NCBI GenBank assembly: GCA_031446085.1
Contig: CP132901.1
Location: 513,135-577,134 of the forward strand
Origin: Arsenophonus sp.
GTDB taxonomy: Bacteria; Pseudomonadota; Gammaproteobacteria; Enterobacterales; Enterobacteriaceae
Reading direction: 5' to 3'
Length of the DNA: 64,000 bases
Shown: positions 38,388 to 49,103 of the stretch, one piece after another
Numbering within the stretch: the first letter of the stretch is position 1
Layout of the letters: every line of letters starts with the position of its first letter
Program-made: the position numbers and the translations under genes
Notes under the pieces: model-generated
Told to the model about the DNA's origin: nothing
Database searches by the model: none
Seen by the model: only the letters and a program-made list of their open reading frames with translations

Positions 38388-38997
38388 TTATTTCTGCTTT
38401 TTCCCAGTTTAAAATATTCCAAAAAGCATTAACGTATTCAATACGACGATTTTGATATTTTAAATAATAAGCATGTTCCCAAAGATCTAGTCCAAAAATT
38501 GGGTATCCAGAAATTCCAGATATTTTTTTACCCATTAAAGGATTATCTTGATTAGATGTACAAGAAATAATTAATTTTTTATTATCATCTAATATAAGCC
38601 ATATCCATCCAGAACCAAATAAACTTGTTGCTTTTTTTTCAAAAGTTTGTTTAAAATTATTGATATCTTTAAAAAAATAATGAATTTTTTTAACTAATTT
38701 AAAATTAGAATTATAGTTGGTTTTTTTTTTCAAACTTCTCCAAAAAAACGAGTGATTAAAATGTCCTCCAGCATTATTTTTTAATGAAACTTGATATTTT
38801 TCCGGAATGTTTTCTAAATTTTTTATTAAATCTTTTATGCTTAAATGAGAGAATTGAGGTATTTTTTTTAAAATTTCATTAGTATTATTAATATACGTTT
38901 GATGATGTTTTTGATGATGTATTTTCATTGTATTGGTATCTATGTATGGTTCTAACTCATCATAATCATATGGTAATTCAGGTAATATATATTTCAT
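38362..38997 (-). CDS. sodA: Superoxide dismutase, Mn-type
   Basis: A 211-residue superoxide dismutase (E. coli SodA 206). Metal ligands are visible: His in MKIHHQKHHQTYINNTN, His in GGHFNHSFFWRSL, and Asp and His in GLDLWEHAYYLKY. NNAGGHFNHSFFW and the GSGWIWL and QDNPLMG segments match Mn-SodA rather than Fe-SodB. It protects against superoxide. AAGGA precedes the ATG at 38997. Its last codons lie in the shared terminator hairpin. Confidence 0.94.
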   Translation of the reverse strand: MKYILPELPYDYDELEPYIDTNTMKIHHQKHHQTYINNTNEILKKIPQFSHLSIKDLIKNLENIPEKYQVSLKNNAGGHFNHSFFWRSLKKKTNYNSNFKLVKKIHYFFKDINNFKQTFEKKATSLFGSGWIWLILDDNKKLIISCTSNQDNPLMGKKISGISGYPIFGLDLWEHAYYLKYQNRRIEYVNAFWNILNWEKAEIRFKNHLSS

Positions 38998-39032
38998 TTT
39001 TAAATCCTTAATTTTAATTTTTTCATTTTTTC

Positions 39033-39396
39033 AAATTTAGTTAACCTATAAGCCGGGTTCTGTATTAAGTAATCATTTATCTAGATTAATATTCACATAT
39101 TAATTCAAGCAGTCTACCCAAACCCAATTAATGTGAAGATGCATATTATGAGTTTCTATTTGACCTTGCTCCAAGTGGAGTTTACAATGCCAATACTGTT
39201 ACCAGTATTGCGGTGAGCTCTTAACAACACCATTTCACCCTTACCTTTTTTATATGTTTTAAAAGGCGGTTTTTTTTCTGTTGCACTATTCGTAGATTTT
39301 CATCTCCCAGATGTTATCTGGCACTTTTCTTCATGGAGTCCGGACTTTCCTCTAATTTTAATTGAAAATTAGCGATTACTCAGTTAACTAAATTTT
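39033..39396 (-). ncRNA. rnpB: RNase P RNA (M1 RNA)
   Basis: The catalytic RNA that matures tRNA 5' ends. Read on the minus strand it contains the conserved elements in order: AGAGGAAAGTCCGGACTCC, GTGCCAGATAACATCTGGG, AGTGCAACAGAAA, GGTAAGGGTGAAA, GGTAACAGTATTGGCA, AAACTCCACTTGGAGCAAGG, CAAATAGAAACTCATAA, GGGTAGACTGCTTGA and ACAGAACCCGGCTTATAGG. The ends are set by the P1 helix: 39383-39395 pairs with 39033-39045 over 13 bases. Type A architecture as in enterobacteria. The exact 5' and 3' ends are estimated. Confidence 0.96.
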
Positions 39397-39398
39397 TT

Positions 39399-39427
39399 AT
39401 TATAATATGTATTATAAATTTTATCAA
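39399..39427 (-). promoter_or_regulatory. Sigma-70 promoter of rnpB
   Basis: On the minus strand TTGATA (39427-39422) and TATAAT (39404-39399) are separated by 17 bases. The -10 is perfect and the -35 differs at one position from TTGACA. It lies about 7 bases before the predicted RNA 5' end, the right distance for transcription start. Confidence 0.75.
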
Positions 39428-39496
39428 TAGAAATAATATTTGGAAACGAAAGTATATTTTAAAATATTAATGTAATTGTTTATTTAAAAAATAATA

Positions 39497-40198
39497 TTAA
39501 TGTTGAAAACAATAAGAAATTTTTATTGGTTTCATATTTTTAAAAAAGTAATAAATAATAGGTTTTGCATTTGGTATATAGAAATGAAAAAAATCTGTTT
39601 CATTCATATTATCAATATATTTAATTAAAGTTCTTAAAGAATTCCCATGAGCAACAATAATGATATTTTTTCCTTGTTTTAGTTGAGGTTTTATTGTTTT
39701 TTCCCAGTATATAATTACACGTTTCATAGTTTCATATAAACTCTCACCTAGAGGTAAAATGGATTTTTTTAAATGAGCATATTTTTGGTTATTTCCGGGA
39801 TATTTTGGATCATTCTCATTTATTTTTGGTGGAATTGTATGAAAATCTTTTCTCCATAAATTTACTTGTTTTTTTCCATATTGTTTTATTAATTCTGTTT
39901 TTTTTAATCCTTCTAATGCTCCGTAATGTCGTTCATTTAAAAACCAACTTTTTTCAATTGGTATATGATTATGATTTATTTCGTTTAGTATTTTTATTAA
40001 TGTATCTGATGCTCTATTTAAAGTTGAAGTATATGCTAAATCAAAGTGAAATTTATTTTTTTTAAAAAATTTCCCTACTTTTTTTGCTTCTACATATCCT
40101 TTTTCTGATAATCCAATATCAGTCCATCCTGTAAAACGATTTTGTTCATTCCATTGACTTTTACCATGTCTCAAAAGAACTAATTTAGCTATTATCAT
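39497..40198 (-). CDS. gpmA: 2,3-bisphosphoglycerate-dependent phosphoglycerate mutase
   Basis: A 233-residue mutase (E. coli GpmA 250, so the C-terminal tail is shorter). The phosphohistidine is in LVLLRHGKSQWNEQNRFTGW; LNERHYGALEGLKK, PPKINENDPKYPGN, LPLGESLYETMKRV and IVAHGNSLRTLIKYI follow the family. It interconverts 3- and 2-phosphoglycerate in glycolysis. It follows rnpB on the same strand. Confidence 0.95.
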   Translation of the reverse strand: MIIAKLVLLRHGKSQWNEQNRFTGWTDIGLSEKGYVEAKKVGKFFKKNKFHFDLAYTSTLNRASDTLIKILNEINHNHIPIEKSWFLNERHYGALEGLKKTELIKQYGKKQVNLWRKDFHTIPPKINENDPKYPGNNQKYAHLKKSILPLGESLYETMKRVIIYWEKTIKPQLKQGKNIIIVAHGNSLRTLIKYIDNMNETDFFHFYIPNAKPIIYYFFKNMKPIKISYCFQH

Positions 40199-40309
40199 AT
40201 AAAAAAATTACCATAAAAAATTATGTATTTAAGTAAAATTTAAAATAAAAAATAAAATATTTTTTTTAAAAAAAAGAGAATTTAATTCTCATACATTTAA
40301 TTATGTCTT

Positions 40310-40966
40310 TTAAATATTTATTTTTTTATGTAAATCTAACATTATACAAACTAATTTATCAATATTTAAATATATATCATAGATATTATTAGATAACATA
40401 TAGGCTGGAGTGGTTATAATGTTATTTTTTAAATCAATTACAATATCGTTGGATTGACATTTTACAACTTTACAACCTAATTTTACCAAATCATTACTTA
40501 TTTTTTTATCATTACCAATAGTCAATTTAATTTTCTTTTTATAAATCATTGGTAATAAAACTGGAGCTATACAAATATATCCTACAGGTTTCCCTATAAA
40601 TTTTCGACAAATTTTTAATACATTTTTTTCTATAAAAAAATTAGATTTATCAAAATAATAATTAGATAAATTTTTTACAACACCATAACCACCAGGAACA
40701 ATTAATCCATCAAATTCATTTGAATTGCATTGATCTAGTGGTAATATTTTACTTCGTACAATTCTAGCAGATTCTATTAGTACATTTCTTATTTCTTCAT
40801 TTTTTTTTTGATTAATATGATTTATTACATCTTTTTGTTGGATATTTGGTGCAAAACATTGATAATCTATTTTTCTTTTTTCTAAAGATAAAATAGTTAA
40901 AACTACTTCGTTAACTTCAGATCCATCTAAAAAACCACATCCTGAAAGGATTATTGCTATTTTCAT
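40310..40966 (-). CDS. elbB: ElbB, DJ-1/PfpI-superfamily glyoxalase-like protein
   Basis: A 218-residue protein (E. coli ElbB 217) of the type 1 glutamine amidotransferase-like fold. MKIAIILSGCGFLDGSEVNE, RNVLIESARIVR, LIVPGGYGVVKNLSN and the nucleophile loop YICIAPVLLPMIY with its Cys are conserved. E. coli ElbB was linked to isoprenoid synthesis genetically and shows weak glyoxalase activity; the true role is unclear. AAGGAAA lies upstream of the ATG. Confidence 0.9.
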   Translation of the reverse strand: MKIAIILSGCGFLDGSEVNEVVLTILSLEKRKIDYQCFAPNIQQKDVINHINQKKNEEIRNVLIESARIVRSKILPLDQCNSNEFDGLIVPGGYGVVKNLSNYYFDKSNFFIEKNVLKICRKFIGKPVGYICIAPVLLPMIYKKKIKLTIGNDKKISNDLVKLGCKVVKCQSNDIVIDLKNNIITTPAYMLSNNIYDIYLNIDKLVCIMLDLHKKINI

Positions 40967-41028
40967 TTTTTTATTTCCTTTTTTGTTTAATAATATTAAT
41001 TATTAATTTTTAATTTGAGAAAGATGAA

Positions 41029-41526
41029 TTATTTTTCTATTTTTTTCCCCATTCCGTCAATATATGCCATACCAAATGCTGATAATACAAAAGATAAATG
41101 AATAATAACACATAACATAATTTTATTATCTGGTACTATTTCAGCTTCCATAAATATTCTTAATAAATGTACTGAAGAAATCGCAACAATAGATAATGCA
41201 ACTTTATTTTTAATAGAATTGACATCCATTTTCCCCATCCAGGTTAATTTTTGGTCTTGATCATTAACAGTCATTTTTAAAATGAAATTTTCATAACCAG
41301 AAAACATTACCATTACTAACAATCCACCAATTAAAGCAATATCTATTAATGATAAAACTGTTAAAATTAAACCGGATTCAGACATTGCAAACAATTTTGG
41401 TATTATATGAATAATTTGTTGAAAAAATTTTAGGGTTAATAAGACAAAACCGAATGATAAACCAATATATACTGGAAATAATAACCATCTTGATGCATAA
41501 ATCATTTTTTCAATGTATTTTTCCAT
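41029..41526 (-). CDS. yqhA: UPF0114 family inner-membrane protein YqhA
   Basis: A 165-residue protein (E. coli YqhA 164) with three to four membrane segments (about 13-33, 53-75, 108-126, 135-155). [40 protein letters not shown] and [20 protein letters not shown] are highly conserved in the family, whose function is unknown. Unusually well conserved for an AT-drifted genome, so probably important. GAGGT precedes the ATG by 6 bases. Confidence 0.92.
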   Translation of the reverse strand: MEKYIEKMIYASRWLLFPVYIGLSFGFVLLTLKFFQQIIHIIPKLFAMSESGLILTVLSLIDIALIGGLLVMVMFSGYENFILKMTVNDQDQKLTWMGKMDVNSIKNKVALSIVAISSVHLLRIFMEAEIVPDNKIMLCVIIHLSFVLSAFGMAYIDGMGKKIEK

Positions 41527-41596
41527 ATTTAAACCTCATTAATTTATATTTAATTTGTAGTATCTATTTAAGATTATTTAAGTAGGATTTTTTTAT

Positions 41597-41656
41597 AAAA
41601 ATATATTTTTAAATATCATTAAGTGTAATTTTAATATTATTTAAAAATATATTTTT
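41597..41656. repeat. Inverted repeat between panC and yqhA, 18-base arms
   Basis: Exact complementary arms at 41597-41614 and 41639-41656 with a 24-base loop. The right arm overlaps the next hairpin by five bases (41652-41656), so the two structures exclude each other in one RNA. Composition is entirely A and T in the arms. It lies downstream of panC and upstream of yqhA on the minus strand. Confidence 0.55.
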
Positions 41657-41688
41657 TGATATTGAAATTTGATTTCAATATCAAAAAA
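41652..41688. repeat. Perfect hairpin downstream of panC, 17-base arms
   Basis: Arms 41652-41668 and 41672-41688 with a 3-base loop. Read on either strand it begins with T6 and ends with A6, opposite to a standard intrinsic terminator. It lies 72 bases beyond the panC stop. It may protect the panB-panC mRNA 3' end or act as the upstream region of yqhA. Confidence 0.6.
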
Positions 41689-41759
41689 CTTAATTATATT
41701 AATAGTATGAAAATGAAGATAGAATAATGATTAACATTATTAGATGATTTTAAATATAT

Positions 41760-42614
41760 TTAAAATAATTTGATTTTTTTGTTATCAATTAAACGTATTT
41801 TTCCAATTCGAACGCTTAGCAATATTATTGCATATTTAGTTTTTTCATTTAATTCATTTAAATTTTGTGCATTTCTTATAAAAATAGTATCTAACTTGAT
41901 TTTATTTTTTATAAGTTCTTTTTTTGTACTTTCTATAATTTTTTGAATTGTATTTATTTTATTTTCAATTTTTTTTGCACAATTATTTAATATTTTATTA
42001 ATTTTGTTTGCTATCTTTTTTTCTTTTTCATCTAATAATTTGTTTCTAGAACTTAATGCAAGTCCATTAATATCACGCACTATTGGAACAGAAATAATTT
42101 TTATAGGATAGTTAAGATCTAATGTCATTTTACGAATTAGTAGCAATTGTTGATAATCTTTTTCCCCAAAACATGCTAAATTAGGTTGAATGATATTAAA
42201 AAGTTTTGCTATAATTGTAGCAACACCATAAAAATGGTTAGGTCTACTTTTTCCTTCTAAAATATTTGATAATGATTGAACATTAATGAATGTATGTTCA
42301 TTAATTCCATTGGGATAAATATCTTTAAAATGAGGTACATAAACAATATTAACATTATTTTTTTTTAGTATTTCGTAATCTTGATTCAATGTTCTAGGAT
42401 AGGTAATAAAATCTTTTTCTTCATTAAATTGCATTGGATTTACAAATATACTTACTATAATGATATTTGCATGATTCATTCCTGCTTTAATTAAAGATAA
42501 ATGTCCATCATGGATATTACCCATTGTTGGTATTAATGCAATTTTTTTATTTTTTTTTGCTACTATTTCTTGGATAGTTTCTTTTAAAATATTTTTATCT
42601 TCAATAATTAACAT
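41760..42614 (-). CDS. panC: Pantothenate synthetase
   Basis: A 284-residue enzyme (E. coli PanC 283) that joins pantoate and beta-alanine with ATP. The HIGH-like motif is in LIPTMGNIHDGHLSLIKAG; NPMQFNEEKDFITYPRTL, FGEKDYQQLLLIRKM and GLALSSRNKLL are conserved. It follows panB by 18 bases in one operon. panD (beta-alanine source) is not in the window, so beta-alanine may come from elsewhere or the host. Confidence 0.97.
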   Translation of the reverse strand: MLIIEDKNILKETIQEIVAKKNKKIALIPTMGNIHDGHLSLIKAGMNHANIIIVSIFVNPMQFNEEKDFITYPRTLNQDYEILKKNNVNIVYVPHFKDIYPNGINEHTFINVQSLSNILEGKSRPNHFYGVATIIAKLFNIIQPNLACFGEKDYQQLLLIRKMTLDLNYPIKIISVPIVRDINGLALSSRNKLLDEKEKKIANKINKILNNCAKKIENKINTIQKIIESTKKELIKNKIKLDTIFIRNAQNLNELNEKTKYAIILLSVRIGKIRLIDNKKIKLF

Positions 42615-42632
42615 AACTTATTTTTTCCTTAT

Positions 42633-43430
42633 TTAATCAAATATATGTTCTTTTGAAGGAAAAAGTTCATTTTCTACACTTTTTACGTATTTATTAATTG
42701 CATTTTTTATATCATAAGATTCATTCATAAATTTTTTAGAAAAAGAAGGAATATTATTTACAGTAATGCCTAAAATATCGTGCATAACTAATATTTGACC
42801 ATCTGTCATTTTACCTGATCCAATTCCTATAACTGGTATTGATAAAGTTTGAGTGATTTTTTGAGCTAATTTCCACGGAATACATTCTAAAACAATCAGT
42901 TGTATTCCAGACTTTTCTAATGAAATAGAATTAGAAATTATTTTTTCTGAATCTTTTTGATTACGACCAGCTATTTTATAACCACCGATCATATTAATAG
43001 ATTGTGGTGTTAATCCTAAATGACCACATACAGGAATTGAACGTTTTACCAGATTATTTACAATATTACAAATCCATTTTTCACCACCTTCAATTTTAAC
43101 CATGTTTGCACCAGATTGGATTAATAAAGCAGCATTTTTATATGCATCATTAAGAGAACTATAAGACATAAATGGCATATCAGACATTATAAAAGAATCC
43201 GGAGCACCCTTTCTTACACATTGTGTATGATATATCATATCTTGAATGGTGACTTGTAATGTTGTGGAATAACCTTGTATAGTCATTCCAAGTGAATCTC
43301 CAACTAAGATAACATTAATTCCACTTTTTGAAAATAAGTTTGCGAATGTAAAGTCATATGCAGTAATACAAGCAAATTTTTTTTTATTTTTTTTCCATTC
43401 TAATAATGTGTTAATAGTAGTTTTGTTCAC
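42633..43430 (-). CDS. panB: 3-Methyl-2-oxobutanoate hydroxymethyltransferase, GTG start
   Basis: A 265-residue enzyme (E. coli PanB 264) that makes ketopantoate from ketoisovalerate. FACITAYDFTFANLFSKSGI, LVGDSLGMTIQGYSTTL, MVKIEGGEKW, CGHLGLTPQSINMIGGYK and IGIGSGKMTDGQILVMHD carry the metal and catalytic residues. The start is GTG at 43430, five bases after a strong GGAGG. First gene of panB-panC; panE lies at 45.3 kb on the other strand. Confidence 0.97.
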   Translation of the reverse strand: MNKTTINTLLEWKKNKKKFACITAYDFTFANLFSKSGINVILVGDSLGMTIQGYSTTLQVTIQDMIYHTQCVRKGAPDSFIMSDMPFMSYSSLNDAYKNAALLIQSGANMVKIEGGEKWICNIVNNLVKRSIPVCGHLGLTPQSINMIGGYKIAGRNQKDSEKIISNSISLEKSGIQLIVLECIPWKLAQKITQTLSIPVIGIGSGKMTDGQILVMHDILGITVNNIPSFSKKFMNESYDIKNAINKYVKSVENELFPSKEHIFD

Positions 43431-43800
43431 TAAACCTCCATGATTAAAAAATTACCAATGAATATAAGACATTGTTTTAAAAAATAAATAGATTATTTCA
43501 TCTATCTTTTAATCTATTATTATACAATAAACGTTCAAATAATGTTAGATTTTTATTATTTTATCATTTTTTTTAAGGAAAATTGAATCATAGGAAAATT
43601 TATATACTATGACTTTATAGTTTAATTGATAATGTTATTAAACTGTATTAATTCCATTTATAAACAAAAAATTTTTAATTTATTTATAGGATATCTATCC
43701 TACTAACGGATTAAAATTTTGTTTTTCTAAAAAATTATTGGTTTTTTTTTTTTTTTTATGTATTATAGAAAAATATATAAACAAAAACAGAAATATTACA
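43431..43800. other. Divergent intergenic region panB / qmcA
   Basis: This 370-base stretch holds the promoters of panB (minus) and qmcA (plus). Two small dyads are visible: AGTTTAAT with its complement around a 10-base loop near 43618-43643, and TAGGATA-TC-TATCCTA at 43687-43702. No tRNA cloverleaf, small RNA or open frame of substance was recognised. Confidence 0.45.
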
Positions 43801-44742
43801 ATGTTGATATTTATAACGACTTTGTTATTTAGTGCTTTAATGTTAGCAGTTTCATCTATTAAAATTGTTCCTCAAGGATATCAATGGACAGTAGAAAAAT
43901 TTGGACGTTATACAAAAACGTTAATGCCTGGATTAAATATTTTATTTCCTTTTGTAGAACGTATTGGAAAAAAAATAAATATGATGGAACAAGTTTTAGA
44001 TATTCCATCTCAGGAAGTAATTTCAAAAGATAATGCTAATGTTTCAATTGATGCAATATGTTTTATTCAAGTTATAGATGCTGTAAAAGCAGCATATGAA
44101 GTAAGTAACTTGCAACTTGCAATTATCAATTTGACAATGACAAATTTTAGGACTGTTTTAGGTTCAATGGAATTAGATGAAATGTTATCACAAAGGGACT
44201 ATATTAATACTAAATTATTATCTATAGTAGATGAAGCTACAAATCCATGGGGAGTTAAAATTACTCGAATTGAAATTAGAGATGTTCGACCACCAAGTGA
44301 ATTAATTGAGGCTATGAATGCACAAATGAAAGCAGAAAGAACAAAAAGAGCTGATATATTAGAAGCAGAGGGCATTCGACAAGCGGCTATATTACGTGCT
44401 GAAGGAAAGAAACAGTCTCAGATATTAAAAGCAGAAGGTGATAGACAGTCATCTTTTTTAGAAGCTGAAGCTAGAGAAAGATCAGCAAAAGCTGAAGCAA
44501 AAGCAACTGAATTAGTTTCAAATGCAATTAAAACTGGAAATATACAAGCTGTGAATTATTTTATAGCTCAAAAGTATACAGATGCATTGACGAGCATTGG
44601 AACATCTAGTAATACTAAAATTGTTATGTTTCCGTTAGAGACTGCAAATTTGGTAGGATCAATTGCAGGAATTGTAGAAATGATAAATACTAATTTGAAT
44701 CAAAATGATGTAAATAAAAAAAATAAAGTTAAAAAAGTATAG
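43801..44742 (+). CDS. qmcA: SPFH-domain membrane protein QmcA
   Basis: A 313-residue stomatin/prohibitin-family protein (E. coli QmcA 305). An N-terminal membrane segment (residues 1-18) is followed by the SPFH domain [40 protein letters not shown] and [20 protein letters not shown], then a coiled coil rich in [19 protein letters not shown] chose the ATG at 43801; the longer frame from a TTG at 43738 has no family support. ybbJ follows 15 bases later, the usual pair. Proposed role in membrane microdomains and protease (FtsH) control is family knowledge, not shown here. Confidence 0.94.
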   Translation: MLIFITTLLFSALMLAVSSIKIVPQGYQWTVEKFGRYTKTLMPGLNILFPFVERIGKKINMMEQVLDIPSQEVISKDNANVSIDAICFIQVIDAVKAAYEVSNLQLAIINLTMTNFRTVLGSMELDEMLSQRDYINTKLLSIVDEATNPWGVKITRIEIRDVRPPSELIEAMNAQMKAERTKRADILEAEGIRQAAILRAEGKKQSQILKAEGDRQSSFLEAEARERSAKAEAKATELVSNAIKTGNIQAVNYFIAQKYTDALTSIGTSSNTKIVMFPLETANLVGSIAGIVEMINTNLNQNDVNKKNKVKKV

Positions 44743-44757
44743 ATTTATAAAATAAAA

Positions 44758-45213
44758 ATGTTTCAATATTTTTGCTTTCATATATATTATTGGCTAGTAT
44801 TATCTTTTATATTATTAATTTTAGAATCAATTTTTTTTTGTGGATTTTTTTTATGGATTAGTATTTCATGTATTTTTATTAGCTTGATATCATATTTGTT
44901 TTCATTAAATTTATTAATACAAGTTATTTGTTTTTTTATATCAATACTATTTATGATAGTAGTTGGATTTTATATAAAAAAAAATAATAACTTAAATAAA
45001 TTTCATTACAATGGTATCAATGAAATACAAAAAAAATTAATTGGGAAAAAAGTTATTTTAATAAATGATACATATAATGGATATGGTCAAGTAAAAATAT
45101 TTGATTCTGTTTGGAGAATTTATTCAAAAACAGAATTAAAAGCTAAAACTAAGGTTATTATTTTAAGCATTAACGGAAATACACTACATGTATTTCCGTT
45201 ACAAAAAAGTTAA
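44758..45213 (+). CDS. ybbJ: NfeD-family membrane protein YbbJ
   Basis: A 151-residue protein (E. coli YbbJ 152). Two or three hydrophobic segments (about residues 8-70) precede a C-terminal OB-fold domain with LIGKKVILINDTYNGYGQVK and DSVWRIYSKTELKAKTKVII. NfeD proteins pair with SPFH proteins, here QmcA directly upstream. The final codons lie in a perfect 13-base-arm hairpin. Confidence 0.85.
   Translation: MFQYFCFHIYYWLVLSFILLILESIFFCGFFLWISISCIFISLISYLFSLNLLIQVICFFISILFMIVVGFYIKKNNNLNKFHYNGINEIQKKLIGKKVILINDTYNGYGQVKIFDSVWRIYSKTELKAKTKVIILSINGNTLHVFPLQKS
45171..45201 (+). terminator. Hairpin inside the 3' end of ybbJ
   Basis: Arms TAACGGAAATACA and its exact complement (45171-45183, 45189-45201) around a CTACA loop, ending 12 bases before the end of ybbJ. 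It is GC-richer than its surroundings. A T-rich tract (TTTTATTTTT) begins about 14 bases after the stem. It probably ends the qmcA-ybbJ message or protects its 3' end; the distance to the T tract is longer than standard. Confidence 0.5.
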
Positions 45214-45299
45214 TTTTATTTTTATATACATTAATTTTAAATTTGCTTTAAATTAGTTCTATTTAGTTTTTATATCCATTTTTTTAGATATCGATTGAT

Positions 45300-46190
45300 A
45301 TGATAAATATTAGTATATTAGGTTGTGGTGCATTAGGAAGTGTTTTTTTGAAATTACTTATTGATAATGGAAAAAATATTAGTGTACATGGTATCACAAA
45401 AAATTCTAATAATAAAAGATTAGAAGTTAATATAGTTGATATAAATCAAATAGAAAAAAAATATTTTATAACTACTAATTTAATCAGTAGTATTAGAAAT
45501 ACGCATATTTTGATTATTACTTTAAAAGCATGGAAAATATATCCAGAGTTATTAAAAATTTCTAAAATAGTGAATCAAAATTGTATTATTATTATGATTT
45601 TCAATGGAATGGTTAATGAAAAATGTTTTTTAAAAATTAAACAACCGTTAATCAGGGGTGTAACTAATCATGCCGCTTATAAAGAAAATAATATTATATA
45701 TCATGTACATAATGGAGAAATTATAATTGGTGGAATTAATAACTTAGGAAAAAAATCTTATTTTGTTTTAGATATGTTATCTAATTTTTTAGGAAAAGTT
45801 AGATGGCATTCCAATATAATCATCCCTACTTTAGAAAAACTTTGTATTAATTCTGTAATTAATCCTTTATCAGTTAAATATCAATGTAAAAATAAAGAAT
45901 TAAACAAATATAAGAAAGAAATTTTTTATTTATGTTTAGAATTAGATTTAGTTATAAAAAAAACTTTTTTTCATAATTTTGGTGTTGAATATTTATATAA
46001 AAAAATTTTAAATATTATAAAACTTACTGGGAATAATAAATCTTCCATGCTACAAGATATAGAATGTAATAAAAAAACAGAAATTCAAGAAATTACTGGA
46101 TATTTATTAAATATATCAAAAAAAAATAATATTCATATTCCAAGGCACGAAGAATTATATGTATTAGTATCAAAAGAATTATCTTTTTAG
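45300..46190 (+). CDS. panE: 2-Dehydropantoate 2-reductase
   Basis: A 296-residue NADPH enzyme (E. coli PanE 303) that reduces ketopantoate to pantoate. The nucleotide-binding ISILGCGALGSVFLKLL, the catalytic Lys region ILIITLKAWKI, MIFNGMVNE, RGVTNHAAYKENN and KLCINSVINPLSVKY segments are all present. With panB and panC it completes pantoate to pantothenate. The protein is more diverged than PanB or PanC. Confidence 0.9.
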   Translation: MINISILGCGALGSVFLKLLIDNGKNISVHGITKNSNNKRLEVNIVDINQIEKKYFITTNLISSIRNTHILIITLKAWKIYPELLKISKIVNQNCIIIMIFNGMVNEKCFLKIKQPLIRGVTNHAAYKENNIIYHVHNGEIIIGGINNLGKKSYFVLDMLSNFLGKVRWHSNIIIPTLEKLCINSVINPLSVKYQCKNKELNKYKKEIFYLCLELDLVIKKTFFHNFGVEYLYKKILNIIKLTGNNKSSMLQDIECNKKTEIQEITGYLLNISKKNNIHIPRHEELYVLVSKELSF

Positions 46191-46279
46191 TAAATAGTAA
46201 ATAAAAAAATACTTTTTTTTATGTTTTTAAGTATTTTTATTTATATTTTTAATATATTTTAAAAACATAAAGGCATGTA

Positions 46280-46855
46280 ATGAGAGTTTTATTTTTGACA
46301 ACATGGTTATTTTTAATAGGTATTATTTTAAATGGATGCACTGGTACAACTATGATTGGTTCTGCTTTTGTTGTAACGAAAAGTGCTGTAGATTCAAGAA
46401 GTTTAGGAACACAAATAGACGACTTAATCTTATCTAGTAAGATAAACACGATTATTTATAGAAGTAAATTTGTAAAATTCAATCAAAAAATTCGTATTAT
46501 TCCAATCGTTTATTCTGGTAAAGTTTTGTTAATAGGACAAGTAAATAATTCAAAATTATTAAAAAAAATTGAGTATACTATTTTATCTAAAATTAAAGAA
46601 ATTAGTACTATTTATAATGAGGTAAGAATTCTTGATGTTATTAAATTGCAAGATATTTTAGTGGATACATGGATTACGACACAGTTAAAGTTAAAAATTT
46701 TAAGAAATATCAATTCAGTTAAAGTTATTACTGAAAATAAAGAAGTTTTTTTATTTGGTTTTTTAAAAAAAAAAGAAGCAAATAAAATAGCATCTATAGC
46801 AAGTAAAATTAAAAATGTAAAAAAAGTAATTACAGTTTTTACTTATCAAGATTGA
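46280..46855 (+). CDS. dolP: Outer-membrane lipoprotein DolP (YraP), dual BON domain
   Basis: A 191-residue lipoprotein, the E. coli DolP length. The signal peptide ends in a lipobox with Cys20 (LNGCTGTTMIG). Two BON domains follow: SKINTIIYRSKFVKFNQKIR with SGKVLLIGQV, and ITTQLKLKILRNINSVKVIT with NKEVFLFGFL. DolP supports outer-membrane integrity and BAM function at division sites. Here it pairs functionally with bamB at 54.4 kb. Not in an evident operon. Confidence 0.9.
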   Translation: MRVLFLTTWLFLIGIILNGCTGTTMIGSAFVVTKSAVDSRSLGTQIDDLILSSKINTIIYRSKFVKFNQKIRIIPIVYSGKVLLIGQVNNSKLLKKIEYTILSKIKEISTIYNEVRILDVIKLQDILVDTWITTQLKLKILRNINSVKVITENKEVFLFGFLKKKEANKIASIASKIKNVKKVITVFTYQD

Positions 46856-46938
46856 TCTATTAGAGATAATAGATTATTAATTTTGTTTTAACAAAAAACA
46901 AATTACTTATTTAAAAATAAAAAAATATTATTCCTACC

Positions 46939-46966
46939 CTTGAACTCATTTAAATTTACCCCATAT
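46939..46966 (+). promoter_or_regulatory. Sigma-32 heat-shock promoter of groES-groEL
   Basis: CTTGAA at 46939-46944 and CCCCAT followed by ATAT at 46959-46966, with a 14-base spacer between the hexamers. This matches the RpoH consensus closely (CTTGAA, N11-16, CCCCATNT). It lies about 105 bases upstream of the groES start and implies that rpoH is retained in this genome. Confidence 0.85.
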
Positions 46967-46986
46967 ATTTTGATAGAGTCCTAGTA

Positions 46987-47014
46987 TTGAATAAATTATT
47001 ATATAGTATATAAT
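46987..47014 (+). promoter_or_regulatory. Second, sigma-70-like promoter of groES-groEL
   Basis: TTGAAT at 46987-46992 and a perfect TATAAT at 47009-47014, 16 bases apart. An 8-base inverted repeat (CTAGTATT at 46981-46988 and AATACTAG at 47012-47019) encloses the promoter. It could provide constitutive GroE expression in addition to the heat-shock promoter. Confidence 0.5.
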
Positions 47015-47069
47015 ACTAGTACTATCCTTAATTTAATTTGTTATGGATTTATTTATTAGGAGAACATTA

Positions 47070-47375
47070 ATGAAAGATGAAATCTGCCTTCGTCCGTTAC
47101 ATGATCGAGTTATTGTTAAACGTGAAGAAGTTGAAGCTAAATCTACTGGTGGAATAGTTTTAACTGGATCGGCTGCAGGAAAATCAACTCGAGGGAAAGT
47201 AGTTGCTATAGGTAATGGTCGAACATTAGAAAATGGTGAAATAAAATCATTAGATGTTAAAGTTGGAGATATAGTTATTTTTAATGATGGATATAGTGTC
47301 AAGACAGAAAGAATTAATAATGAAGAATTATTAATTATGTCGGAAAGTGATATTTTAGCAGTTGTTACAAAATAA
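47070..47375 (+). CDS. groES: Co-chaperonin GroES
   Basis: A 101-residue co-chaperonin (E. coli 97) that caps the GroEL ring. [20 protein letters not shown], the mobile loop [16 protein letters not shown] and [17 protein letters not shown] are intact. I chose the ATG at 47070 with AGGAGA 7 bases upstream; the longer frame from 47043 is not supported. groEL follows 50 bases later with its own AAGGAAAG. Confidence 0.98.
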   Translation: MKDEICLRPLHDRVIVKREEVEAKSTGGIVLTGSAAGKSTRGKVVAIGNGRTLENGEIKSLDVKVGDIVIFNDGYSVKTERINNEELLIMSESDILAVVTK

Positions 47376-47383
47376 TTTCTTAA

Positions 47384-49069
<1,686 letters not shown>

Positions 49070-49103
49070 TAATTTTTAGTAATAAAACGTATATATATTT
49101 TAC

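Noticed and set aside
41652..41688. Standard intrinsic terminator for panC
   Set aside because: T and A tracts are in the wrong order on both strands for a U-tract terminator.
43618..43702. Possible tRNA or small RNA in the panB-qmcA gap
   Set aside because: Only short dyads; no acceptor stem, T-loop or anticodon arm could be built.
47033..47302. Minus-strand frame opposite groES
   Set aside because: Antisense to a highly conserved gene; no independent support.
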